Below, piece by piece: positions 21,411 through 35,079 of a DNA stretch of 64,000 bases (the stretch's first letter is position 1; each line of letters opens with the position of its first letter). Source of the DNA: Antrodiella citrinella. Taxonomy: Eukaryota > Basidiomycota > Agaricomycetes > Polyporales > Steccherinaceae. The stretch is from the NCBI GenBank assembly GCA_004802725.1, contig SGPM01000020.1, positions 96,885 through 160,884 on the forward strand, written 5' to 3'. The position numbers and the translations under genes were made by a program. A model generated the notes under the pieces. It saw only the letters and a list, made by a program, of their open reading frames with translations. It searched no databases and was not told the DNA's origin.

Positions 21411-22003
21411 TCACACGGGATCGATTAGTGCCATGGTAGTAGAATGGGGAGACCAATACATACCTAATTTCCCGTCGGTTCTCCGTCCTCTTCCTACTCC
21501 TCGCTTGAAAGCTCCGACACGGTATCCTTCTTCGTCGACTGTGACAGCCCTGGAAGCCCTCAAGCGTGGAGGCTTCTGAGGATTCAGGTTCATGGTCCCG
21601 TCCCGATAGATATGAACTCGGTCGCCACCGATCCTGCGGTTAGTATATCGAACCGTGATATGTTCCTTCGTGTCATTGGGGTTTGAGTGCTACCATCAAC
21701 CGCTAGAGCTGTCGGCACCCGTTGGAGAAGATGAAAGATATTAGTCTCTGAACCAATGAGGGAAGACTATAAGAATAAGTGGACGGACGACGTACGAGTA
21801 GACGGATGCTTCGGTTGAGCTGCGGAGGTCTGAGTAATTCTTTCAAGCAGCGGTACAGAGTGTAGTGATATTCGGCTGCTCGTCTGGCCGCAGGGTCGAG
21901 GGTCTGAACTCCATTCTTAAGGACATGGCGGACGCAAGTGAAAGAGTTTTTCAGTGGGAGTGACAATGTGGGGGGCGATGAGTGAGGGGAAATGAATAGG
22001 CAT
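21411..22003 (-). CDS. Small protein with LYR-like motif, unknown function
   Basis: Three exons (21965-22003, 21796-21915, 21411-21689), all in phase 0, encode about 145 aa from ATG 22001-22003. The second exon carries RRAAEYHYTLYRCLKELLR, which resembles the LYR motif of mitochondrial complex-assembly proteins. The third exon (HSNPNDTKEHITVRYTNRRI, then HIYRDGTMNLNPQKPPRLRA) is basic and does not match an LYR family I know. The first intron (GTCACT..TTAAG) has a weak donor; the second (GTACGT..GGTAG) is 106 bp. The gene may end at TGA 21411-21413 or continue through another intron at a GTATGT site. Confidence 0.5.
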
Positions 22004-22761
22004 GGATTAAATACTCAAGGAGCTTGGCGGTTACTGAGACGTGGATAAGCCACGTCAAGAAAGCTGATTCAACGTACTTTACGGATAATGAAGGTGAGAA
22101 GCATGGAAGTCACATTCGAGTTAGTCAGTGACCACGCAATACCCGAGGAAGACCCGGTTTGTGCCTCCAAGTACGGAGATGGCGCGAGACCGGATTTCGT
22201 GCCTCCATTCAGTCTGTCCCCAGATGACACATCGCTCCGTCGAGACATAGTGTCATGCCCAGTCCTGATGCCTCCAGGTTTCGCTTTATCGCATGAATAC
22301 GCAGTTGGCTCCGTCGGCCCTCTGTAATCAGCGCTAGCGTCTTGAGGGGACCCACAAGGACCCACATGCTCGTGCTTCACGATCGTAGCTGGTGAGTGCT
22401 GCATCTCATCTGCCACTTCGTACCTCCCCAGCAGATACACGCATTTCACACGTGGTCGATCAGCTGTGAGCCTCTCTGTGGATTTTGAGGGTCTTGGGGG
22501 AGCCACAACTTGGTTCGCTCACGGTTTACTGCCGTGAGCGACCCAGTGCGCAGAGAACTCCCACTTCCATTTTCCATTGAAGCTTGTCACACTCACCCCT
22601 AGATGCATGATCCGACGAGGAACAGGCAATCCTTCGGTGCACGTTTGTCACTAAAGGCACTTTGTTCAGCTAGACGGTAGATGCGAAGGGCCAATATGAT
22701 TAGTTCTATTGCAGCAATGAATATAGTATGCATGCAAGGTATCCCGCCGTAATATAATAGG
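22004..22761. other. Intergenic
   Basis: Two overlapping open frames (plus strand 22088-22327, minus strand 22069-22506) lack recognisable domains, and I do not call them. A perfect hairpin lies at 22515-22541. Confidence 0.4.
22515..22541. repeat. Perfect 10-bp stem hairpin
   Basis: TCGCTCACGG and its reverse complement CCGTGAGCGA flank a 7-base loop. The function is unknown. It could be a 3'-end processing structure or chance. Confidence 0.6.
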
Positions 22762-24045
22762 CTACCGCCTGACCCAAGTGCGCTGTAGGAAGAGCATAAG
22801 AAAGACTTGACGCAAGTGATTCTGCAAGCCAGACGCACCGCTTTACGAGCCTTGAGCAGGCCAGTCTTTTTACGTTCGACCATACGTGGATCACGTCTAA
22901 GAAGTTTGGCTGAAGGCAGGCGCGTTAGTAGCAGGAACAACCACTAGAACGGGACACGTACCTTTCCGCAGCACTTCACTTACTTCTGGAACATGTCCTG
23001 CCAGACCCTTCGCGATACCATGTGCAACGGCGCCACTCTGGCCAGATGTGCCTCCACCGCGCACAAGAGCAAATACATTGTACGCTCCCAAGAGACCAGC
23101 GATCTTGAACGGACGTACGATGCGTTCTCGGTCACTTGTTTTCGGGCTGGGAGAGAAGATGAGTATTGTGCAACATGTGTCACTCAACATGTTAGACACT
23201 CACAAATACTTGATGATAGGAACGTTGTTGATGAGAATGTTGGTGACTGGGAGGTTTCCGGGACGTGTTGACTCTGCAGGTGGAGCCGTAGGAATGGCCA
23301 CGGCGGCCAAATCTGGGTTGGCCTGCTTGAGAGCTTCCAGCTCAGACGGTTCCGACTCCACAGCAGTAATTAATGACTCTATCTTAGGCAAGGGGTCATG
23401 CTTGACGGGAATCATCCAAACGCGCGCCGCGCTCTCTTTTCGCTTTCCAAGCGTATAACTCCTCCCGTACTCGTCAAACTTGACCGGCTTCCTCCGTCCT
23501 CTCATCAGAACCGCCTCCTTGTTCGCCCGCTCAAACAGCACCAAGACTTGGTCGATCATCTCCGCCAGCTCCGCATACCCCGCCGTCAGAGCAATCCGCT
23601 TGTACTGATCGAGCTGATTCAGCATGTCCGTCAATTTGCGGTACCGTGACGTCTTGAGCTTCATGCCAATGGCCTGACCCATGGCAATTTGAGGCTTCCA
23701 TACGGGCTGCAGCGGCGGCAAGGAATCGAGGGCAAACTTGGGCAGGGGGAGGAGGTGTAATGATGTGAGGGCTTTGCGGGTATGCGAAATAGCGTCCTCG
23801 AGCATGTTCGTTTGGTCAAAGTAGGCACTTCGACCTGTGTAAAAGTTTGGCGATTCGGGTTTGGGCAGCTGTTGCTCCATGTATTCGAAGGCTTCATCCA
23901 TATCTTCAAGCGAGGCAGGTGGTACGAACGGCCGACCAGTACCCGTGGCATAGAGACGGCTGCTGGCAAGAGTCGTTCTGGACGCCGCAGACCGTGCTAC
24001 GGATCGGAGCGAATGTTTGGCATGGTGTCGGAGGACATTCCACAT
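22762..24045 (-). CDS. MRPS9: Mitochondrial small-subunit ribosomal protein uS9m
   Basis: Four exons (23204-24045, 22962-23146, 22839-22909, 22762-22782) encode about 372 aa from ATG 24043-24045. The N-terminus ([20 protein letters not shown]) is a typical mitochondrial targeting sequence. A fungal-specific N-terminal extension follows, then the S9 domain: [19 protein letters not shown]-like [39 protein letters not shown] and the invariant end [29 protein letters not shown]. The last seven codons sit in a 21-bp exon; recovering the conserved RR tail there confirms the splice. The tail of S9 reaches the P-site tRNA in the ribosome. The gene is divergent from COY1. Confidence 0.93.
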
Positions 24046-24395
24046 TTCCTTCGACGGCGACGGGACGGAGAGCAACGCAAAAAGTTGTCGGACGAGCAAG
24101 TCGAGTTTGGAGTCACTGTCGAGAAACCTTTGGGAAACGCGTGCAGGCGCCCATTCTTGCTGGCACACGTGCTGAGAACAAATTACTGCGTTTGGACACC
24201 CTCGTCACCGTCGCGCCCTGGACTGTGTCACTGTTAGACTTGACTTAGACTTGACTCTCTCTTATACCCTGACTTGTGCATCTCATCTCAGATATTATAG
24301 CAGTCTTGTATTGGTTGTGCTGACGGCCGGACTAAAAATCACGGAACATTGTCTAACTACCGACCTTGTACTAGTGCTTTCCAGGGTGTTACAAC

Positions 24396-27310
24396 ATGGC
24401 CGAACAGAACTTCTCCGGTGCCTTGTCCACATGGAAGGGTATGTCCCTCAGTTTCTTGTTATGATGCTCGAGTTGAAGGATACACAGACATAAACCTTGC
24501 CGAGCTCCAGAAGACTCTCGATGCGCAAGGTGTTGAGCTTGTGGAGAATCAGAAGGAGAGTATGATGGGTCGGAAAGCTCTGTCGGAGAAAACCAAAGGT
24601 ACGTTCGTTAGCCGTTGAAGAATATATGTGATATACCAACATCGCCGTAGACTTCAAGAAGATCTCAGACGACGCGAAGCTGAACGCCGTCAAGGGTCTC
24701 TTGAAATGTATGTCTGCCTTTCCTCGCGTTTGTTGGCTATTCTTGACTCGTGAACACCTCCAATAGCGTATCAGACGGAGATAGACAGTCTGACCAAACG
24801 CTCCAAGTTCGCGGAGACTGCGTTTCTCAGCGTGTACAAGGTCCTCGCTGAAGCTCCGGACCCGTACCCACTCCTGGAAGCCGCCGTGGACCAAACCGTC
24901 AAGGTTGCGGAGGCGCGAGAGTTGGAAGCAGAGCTGAAGCGTGTAAGGGAGGACAATGTCGAGCTGAGAAGACGCTTGAATGAAACGTCTTCGTTGGAGA
25001 CAGCGAAGAAGAAAGCCGACGCGAAGGTTGAGCAGCTCGAACATAAGGTAAGACTGCAGTGAAGCTTGTTCGCGGTGTGGGACTCATTGCATCTACGACA
25101 GATGGACGAGTTGATCCAGGAGAAGGTGTCTCAGAAAGAGAACGAGCTGAACGCGACGTATGATGAGAAGATGCGGAACTACGAAGCCCGGTTTGTGTTT
25201 AGTTCTGCGTATCCCTTTCATTCCAGCTCATCTGTCATGGAACAGGGAGCAGGATCTCCAGGGCCAAGTGACGCTTGTCAAGAGTCAACTTCGTGATCTG
25301 CGAACTTCCAATGAATCTAACCAGGCCAAGCTCCTCGATCATACGCAACGTCAAGGTATAACAGTGCTCATTCGATATAACCTTCTGACTAACCTTCTGC
25401 GAGCAAGATCACGAAGTTGTAGCAAAACTGGCTGAACTGGACATGATGGTCGCCGACTTGGAACGCGCTAACAGCCGAGTTGTTACCGTTGAGAGGCGGA
25501 ATGTGGGTTTATGCATTGTACGACCTGTTGAAACGCGTTGACAACTTGTATCTAATACCCGCAGGAACTTCTTCGTGCTGAGATTGAAGCCATGAAGAGC
25601 GGCAACGAGAGCTCAGACCGGTGAGTGCGTCGCAAACCCTCCACATCGCTTAGCTACCATGTTCGCCGGCTGACCAATTCAAAGGCACAAGCAGCTTGAG
25701 GCTAAACTTGAGTTCCTCGAATCCGAAACAGATCGACTGTCACAAGCACTCGAGTCTCAGAAAGAAACTACTTTAGCTGCGGAAGCTTCAGCTGTCAAGA
25801 AGGTTGAAGAGGCTGTAAAGTCTCTGCAAAGAAAGGCGCGTGCATTGAAGTATAAGTATCGACATCATCACCTAACGGGTTCTGTGAAATAGACCACGGA
25901 AGCCAATCAGCTCAGACTCAAACTCAAGCAGTACAACGATTATGATGAGATCAAGCGAGAACTTGAGATCATGAAGGTCGGGTTCGCACTTATATCGTTG
26001 CAGGAGCACATCTGAAGATTGCCATCCGCATGTATAGTACGTTGAATTTGCGGGACTGGAGGAAGAAGAGGCCGACAGCGAATATGGTTCACCAGAAGAT
26101 ACCCTTGGGCTGCAGCTTCCTAACCCGAACGCGGACATTGCGAATGGACAGCGGGGCCGGACGTTGGAGGTCCTCCTTGCTACCAAGAACAGACGGATCT
26201 CAGAAGAATTGGCGAAGTTCAGAGTAAGACCGTTGAGTGACTCTCGGACACTGACACTAATGAGACTTTCTAGGTTCTGCACAATGAACTTGAGGCCTCC
26301 CTTCTTGCTGCCGAAGCGCAACTCTCTGCGACTGAAGCGGATCTTCAGAAGCAGAGGACTCTTAATGAGAAGCTGGAGAACGATCTCTTACAGATGGACA
26401 GGCATAATCCTACCGCTGGCAAGTCCAGTCTGAACCTGAACGGGGACGCCAATGGTAGTGGTACACAGACTCCAGCGGAAGGCGTGGTGGACGATGTACT
26501 TGCCGGATTGGAACTGGGCAGGAAAACTGTGAGTGGGAGTGTCATATCTTAGCGGGTGCACAGTTTTGACGTCTGTTTGCACAGGACTCCAATGCGCGAA
26601 GCAGCCCAATACCGTTCGCGCCCTCGGCCGACACATCCATACTGCCGATCGTGACAAGCCAGCGAGACCGCTTCCGACAACGGAATGCAGAACTGGAAGA
26701 GGTACTCGCCGTATTCCTTTCAAACTATCATCCCCAGCTCACCTACGATCCTCATCATAGGAACTGCGGAAACAGTTCAACGTCATCTCTGACTTACGTG
26801 CCGAGGTCAAAAGCCTGCAGGCCGACAATTTAAAGTTGTACGAGAAGGTGCGATACATGCAAAGTTATCGAGATGAGCGACCATCGACGCTGGACCCGAT
26901 GCCTGCGAATACGTCAACAAGAGGGAACGATGATATGAGCAAGTACCGCGCGCGATAGTGAGTAATGCAAATTGCTTCATGAGATTGTATGCTGACAGTT
27001 GATCACGTAGTGAGGAGGCGATGAACCCTTTCCAAGCCTTCCGTGGAAGAGTGCGTATACCTCAGCGACTGTTCCTCATTCCTCACAAAGCGCTGACTAC
27101 GCTCTCCAGGAAGCCACGCGTGCATATGATTCGCTGAACGCACTGGAGCGGGGTGTGCTTGTCCTCACACGAGCGATACTGGGCAATCGACGTACAAGGA
27201 TGGCGTTCATATGTTACGCTATTGCGTTGCATTTGTTGGTGATGTTCACGACGTACGAGTGCACGACGAGCTCAGGCACGCATTTGCAGAAACAGCCTTA
27301 TGGCTCATGA
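24396..27310 (+). CDS. COY1: Golgi coiled-coil membrane protein Coy1/CASP
   Basis: Sixteen exons encode about 693 aa starting [20 protein letters not shown]. Almost the whole protein is coiled coil (for example [32 protein letters not shown], the conserved N-terminal CASP motif). The C-terminus has the CASP hallmark [37 protein letters not shown], then the membrane anchor [22 protein letters not shown]. Family members are tail-anchored golgins that tether intra-Golgi retrograde vesicles. Intron 9 begins GC (25836, AAAG|GCGCGT) instead of GT; phase and homology require it. The other introns are ordinary, 46-80 bp. Confidence 0.92.
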
Positions 27311-28064
27311 TGAGTGTAGTTTCATTGGTACATACATGCTTGTTTATTGTCGTCTTGGAACAACAATCAGACTTATAATCTCATACTACATTGGAATGAC
27401 TGCTTGTGTCTAAACCTTGTCTTCACTCATCACACGGTCGGTGCGCGACTATGTCGCACGATCTTTGGGTGGTGGTTTGGCCGTAACGGGGGCAACCCTC
27501 GCGGCATTCCTGCGACCTGGCAAGACCTTTAAGGCAGGGCGGACATAGTCACCTATGACCCACCTAAGCAGGCCGGCACTCAGACTATAAGGGGGGAGGA
27601 GGATCCCCCGGAAATTAATTCAATTAATTCCGAAGGGTGGGAGAGGACTCGCACCAAGTGACTCTGACAATGTAATTAATTAAATCCAGGGGCCAATGGC
27701 CCAAGACTCTGAGAGTCCCTGCAGTACAAGAGAGAGGACAAAATTGTAGGAAAAGTGCAGGAAAACCTCTTGAGAGTGGGTGCTACGTGCCCAGAGCTTT
27801 GGTGCAGACATGTTCAGCCATTTGTATTGGAACAAAGTATGCAGTGGTCTACAAACTTACACAGTATACACTTGGATACTAGTAGATAACAAACTTGTGT
27901 TTCCCCTTTCTTCCTGTCAGAATATGTGCGAAGGCACCATATAATCTCCCAGCCTGAGGTTGGCGCTGCGCGCACTGACTTGGACTTGTGGGTCCTTATG
28001 TAGCCGATGTAAGTTACGTCAAGTTGCCATATTCAATTCGCTCCTGCGTTTTACAAACGCTGAT
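27311..28064. other. Intergenic, possibly old retroelement sequence
   Basis: The stretch near 27430-27620 is GC-rich with G runs (GGGGGGAGGAGGATCCCCC) and resembles the tail of retroelement remnants, but no protein domain or long terminal repeat could be shown. TTAATTAATT-like words follow near 27615 and 27673. Otherwise nothing is supported. Confidence 0.3.
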
Positions 28065-28631
28065 ATGTCTAACAGGAAGGCATCGCGGAAGATACGACCA
28101 GAACATCGTCCACTCGACTTTGCACAAATTCTGTTTCTAGCGAAAGAAGATCAAGGAAAGCAGAAGCTTCTTCAGACACAGGTCGGCTTGATCCTCAACT
28201 ACAAGCAGCCGCTTTCGCAAGACGATGGTTCCCAATTGGTCTACACGATCTCCGACCTTGATGCATCGGAGATCGCAAATGTGTTGGAGGGACAGGTCTA
28301 CGACCAGGCACAGTTTGTCATGGACAGCGATCAAAGTCTCCGCCGCATCGGTGCGCTGGTCGGATTCGCAAACTTCTTCCATTATCGCGAGTACGAACGT
28401 AAAGACGTTCAGAAAGCGTGGGCCAAATACCACTCATCTCCCGACCCCTCTGACGGTACCAGAGTCGAAGAGAAAGTGGCAGAGTACCTTCCCAAGGTCG
28501 ACGCGTTGTCTCGGCACTTCATGGGAAATAGGCTTTTGCACATTGACCCGGAAACCGACCATCTTTTCGAGCTTATCCGTAAGCGCATCAAGATACTTCT
28601 TCCAGCAATTTGGGACAGGCATCTTGGTTGA
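28065..28631 (+). CDS. Uncharacterised protein, 188 aa
   Basis: A single uninterrupted frame starts at ATG 28065 (MSNRKASRKIRPEHRPLDFA). Codon choice and the absence of stops support it as real. It reads as a soluble, mainly helical protein (FAQILFLAKEDQGKQKLLQ, then LVGFANFFHYREYERKDVQK, then LIRKRIKILLPAIWDRHLG) with no signal peptide or membrane helix. I do not recognise the family. Continuation of the frame upstream of the ATG looks fortuitous. Confidence 0.55.
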   Translation: MSNRKASRKIRPEHRPLDFAQILFLAKEDQGKQKLLQTQVGLILNYKQPLSQDDGSQLVYTISDLDASEIANVLEGQVYDQAQFVMDSDQSLRRIGALVGFANFFHYREYERKDVQKAWAKYHSSPDPSDGTRVEEKVAEYLPKVDALSRHFMGNRLLHIDPETDHLFELIRKRIKILLPAIWDRHLG

Positions 28632-29081
28632 AGACACAGCTGCATTGGAAGCTGGTGAACTCGAGGATGACGTCTGATACATGAAGGTGGTAGGGAATGT
28701 GGGCAGCGAAATGGTAGACTCTGTACTTGTCGACGCCGGAAGGTAGCGGATATGTGTAATGAGTTCCTGCATTGCATATGTAAATAACATTGGTGGTCTT
28801 ACCCGCTTGTAGATCACGAAGATGGACTGCAGATAACGTCACAAATTCTTCCTCGCAAAGGACATGCACCTGCTATAAAGTCATTATGAGATCTTCAACA
28901 CTAACACTACAGTAACACGGTACACGGATTGTAGTACCAACAACTTGTCGACAACAACAATGGCAAAGCAAAGGGCCACTCCGGCCTACATCTACATACA
29001 TGTTTAGTACCTACATTGACGAAAGAACATAACACGGTCGCCAAGATGGACAAGACCGCAACAGCGAGCAGTAGTTGAATA
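28632..29081. other. Convergent intergenic region
   Basis: This lies between the 3' ends of the orphan gene and PRMT1. A minus-strand open frame (28588-28869) has no ATG and overlaps the orphan gene, so I do not call it. Confidence 0.4.
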
Positions 29082-31890
<2,809 letters not shown>

Positions 31891-32676
31891 ATGGTGACTG
31901 CTGCTTTCTTTCTTCTCCGAATGTACCGCTGACTCTTTCATCTGTGCTGCGCAGACAGAGAATACCTCCGACTTGCCTCCCAGCTACGATGTAGTTACTG
32001 GCCAGGCATCGTGTAAGTCTCTTAATGTTATGTCCCTCTTCCTCTCACTGACGCATTATGCTGCAGCTTCACAGCCGTTTCCCTCAGCGAACAAAGGCCC
32101 CCAACATCTCACCAACGTACAGGCTACGAGTCAGCCTCGGCGTGACTCGAAAGATGTGGGGCCATCGTCTGGACCACCTGCCGCCGGTCCCTCCCATGGA
32201 TCCTCGTACAATGATTCGATGGTATATCATTATATCAACCCGAGGACTGGGGAGCGTATAGTGTCTCTCCTTCCTCCCAATCATCCGCAAATGGTCTGTG
32301 TGCAGGAAGGGAGGCATAAGACGGAGACGAAATACGGTGTCCTAGGTGCGTTGTTCTACCAATGCCACGGAGTGGGTGTGCTCACACAGGCACAGGTATT
32401 CTCGCTGCCATCATATGGTTCCCCTTGGGCATTGGCTTCTGCCTTCTGGACCGCAAAGTCCGCTGTACACGATGCGGACAGGTCCTCAATCATGGTATTT
32501 GCGGTTGACCGTACCGGCTTGGTCTTCATTTGTTTTCTATATCACATGGACGAAATCATATTGCTTTCCATATTTTCCCGTCCAATGCCCTCATCTGCGC
32601 CACTTTTCGATCGAGCAACTATCACATTGATATTGAAGATCACATTGGAAGATTTGTGACTATGTATACAGGGTAA
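31891..32676 (+). CDS. BRI3/LITAF-like small membrane protein
   Basis: The first exon is only the ATG (31891-31893). Exons 31955-32012, 32067-32345 and 32396-32494 and a final tiny exon give about 147 aa. The N-terminal half is Pro/Ser/Gln-rich (DLPPSYDVVTGQASS), with a PPSY motif that WW-domain ubiquitin ligases bind in such proteins. The C-terminal half has a hydrophobic hairpin (GILAAIIWFPLGIGFCLLD) followed by RKVRCTRCGQVLN, the Cys knuckle of brain protein I3/LITAF-like proteins. Such proteins sit on late endosomes or lysosomes. The 3' end is uncertain: two acceptors (32671 or about 32640) lead to the same TAA but add 1 or about 13 residues. Confidence 0.68.
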
Positions 32677-32689
32677 TCACACGTCATCG

Positions 32690-34030
32690 GCCTAAGCTTC
32701 CTGGTCCTCGTACTCTTCCGACCTATCGCGGTCTTTCGCTTGTTGTCTGTCAATTGAACGGGTGAGTTTAACTGGAGGTGACCCCAATAGAAATCTTCGA
32801 AAAAATACAAGGTTCGGTTCGTTTTTGAGGCGTTGTCAAGATCAACGATGTGATAAGTATGGGTGCGTCCTGTCTGCGGTGGGCAAGGCTCCAGGGTAGT
32901 CCGGCGTTATGAGTATGTTTTGGTACTTGACATCGCCATGCATCTGCCTAGCTCGAGGAATAGTTCTTTGACCTCTGACCTGAGCCCAAGACCGGTCAGC
33001 AACACACGACGGACGAGCATGAGAGTCGTGAAGCACGTGCATAACATTTGAAGTCCACTCTTCAGCCAGCGGAATATGCCCTCCGAGTTTCTCCGCCAAC
33101 ATAAGAGAAACCACGGTGGTTCTTCTCTTCGGTTTGGGATACCTTCCGACCTGATCCCAGACACTAAGCTCGTCCCAATTAGACTGCAAGTGAGGTTGAT
33201 CGTCGGAAGGGCGCGGTGTCGGACACATCTTCCCAGCCATGATGATGTGGCGGATTACGCCAACCAAGGAATGTCCAGTGAGCAGGTAGGTCGGTTTTAT
33301 ACAGGCCGAAGTATCGTGCGATAGCGACGCCTTGCAGGTTCTCTAGGTCCTCATGATAGAACGCGTCGTGTGCGACGAAATCTGGGTCGACTCCGTCCCG
33401 AGCAATCTTGCCAATGGCTACGAGGGTGGGTATGACCAGATCAGGACTGAACAGCTCGGCGCTGGATCCGTCCTTGAGGATTTCGACGTCACGGACGTAT
33501 GCCCTCGACCCGGACCCCACTCGTTCACCGATAGTCATACACAAGGTGAGGTCTCCTGGGGGTGGTAACGTCGTCGGGACACGGGTCGGAATCCGCGCGA
33601 GTCGAGTTCAAGTTGGAGCATATGAGACTTCATCGAATTTCTCTTCTCCTGGGAGAGGAACAGCACGGTGGAAGGTCAAATCCTGGAGGGTACTGTTCTC
33701 GTCTTTGTCGCATTGCCTAATGATGAGTGTGGCGACGGAGTTGGAGGGCTGCGAGAGAGAAAGGCAGTCGCGATCGACGTCGATCAGAATATTATGTAAA
33801 TGTGGCGTACATCTGTAAACGGGAATCGTTGTCACGAGTATGCTCGACTTTTCAGTCATCTTCCTATTAATTCGCAATTTTTGGGACTGTGCTGCTATGG
33901 ATGGAAAGACGATGGCGGATGGCAATCTGGTGCGATGTTGATGAAAAGGTATGCAGAGTAGTTTATCTGCTAGCATGGTACGTAAATTCCGGGAACATGC
34001 TTTCACTTTCAAGCTCTCCAACTTCACATG
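32690..34030 (-). pseudogene. Protein-kinase-like pseudogene 1
   Basis: In order there are SVATLIIRQCDKDENSTLQD, LTFHRAVPLPGEEKF, a Gly-loop-like GERVGSGSRAYVRDVEI, DLVI..KIARDGVDPDFVAHDAFYHEDLENLQGVAIARYFGLY, LGGHIPLAEEWT, the catalytic HGDVKYQNILI and then VDLDNASKTNRTLYFFEDFYWGHL. These blocks fit a mushroom kinase-like family with an N-terminal extra domain. They lie in different frames: a stop follows SYAPT near 33610, the frame changes before HGDVK (about 32950), and it changes again between ITPDYPG..THPYL and VDLDN (about 32855). The gene is therefore broken. A paralogous relic lies at 43364-44170. Confidence 0.6.
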
Positions 34031-35079
34031 GCGGCGCCGAGGCAGAGATCGAAGACTACAGCTGGTTCATCCAAGCCAGACCGTTGTCTTTGCCTGTGCT
34101 CACACGTGGACCGAGCCGCAGAGCCAGAGCAGCGATCCCCGCCTATGCGTTGCAGGATTCTTGGTCCACGGTTGTACAGGCAGTCGTTCTGGTCGTCATC
34201 ACACATGGACGTTTTCATACCCATTCGCTTCTGAATCTCAAGATATGATATGCCGTCTCTCTGATCTGCGGTAATGCCACGGTGTCTCGCTATACTGAAA
34301 GTAGCACCGAGGATATCCATACTCGAGTACTTACAATCGTACTCATCGCCACACACACACGACCTGCCGTCACCATCACACGAGCTTGTCCACCTTATTC
34401 TCAGAAGCACTTCACACCGAGTCCAAGAACAAAAACGCACGACGTCGTCAAATTCAGAATGTGTGCTCAACAGAAAGAAGCCGAACAATAATCTACATAA
34501 TAACAAAAACAAAGAACAAAAAGAGGCCGCGAAAAGCCGGGGGGTATGTCATTCTTCCTATTCAGATTCTTCCGTGGGATGGTGGGTGAGCTGGATCGTC
34601 GGATTAGGGTGGGGAGGATATCCTAAAACGAGTCCAGTGTCGCTAGCTATAAGCATGAGCTAGGCAAGAGTGTTGTGACAACGTCAAAAGCCGTTGGGGG
34701 TATTGACGTCGCGCGTCGGGTGGGGTGGGTATCGAGTGAGGGTATTGAAGTCAACGAGCGAGAGAGAGAGAGACGGAAAGAGAAGGAACGTGCTGTGCTG
34801 GTATGCTGCGATGGTGATTATGTCATTATGNTACATTTGGTATGGGACATGGACGAAGGCGTTTCAATGCTGCGATGGTGTGGCGTGTTCACAGGTTCGT
34901 AGATAATGCTCGAGTACGGGTGGAATAGGTATTGGGTGGTGGGTATCGGTGACTCGGATTCGGAGGTGTCGTAGCGTTTGTTGAGGTGTGAAGATCGTGG
35001 TAACGAGGCAGTCAGTGGAACGTCTCATCTCATGGGATGCGATGGACTTCGGGGGCACGACTGTCCTGATTTCGGTGTC
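34031..35079. other. Intergenic with a GA microsatellite
   Basis: A GAGAGAGAGAGA run lies near 34760-34772 and one N at 34831. Long open frames near 34024-34512 on both strands lack domains. Nothing else is supported. Confidence 0.4.

Noticed and set aside
22069..22506. Overlapping plus and minus open frames of 79 and 145 codons
   Set aside because: The minus frame lacks an ATG start and neither shows a domain; they overlap antiparallel.
27430..27630. Possible solo long terminal repeat
   Set aside because: Composition resembles a retroelement tail, but no paired repeat, primer-binding site or protein remnant could be shown.
28588..28869. Minus-strand 93-codon frame
   Set aside because: No ATG, overlaps the orphan gene end, and has no domain.
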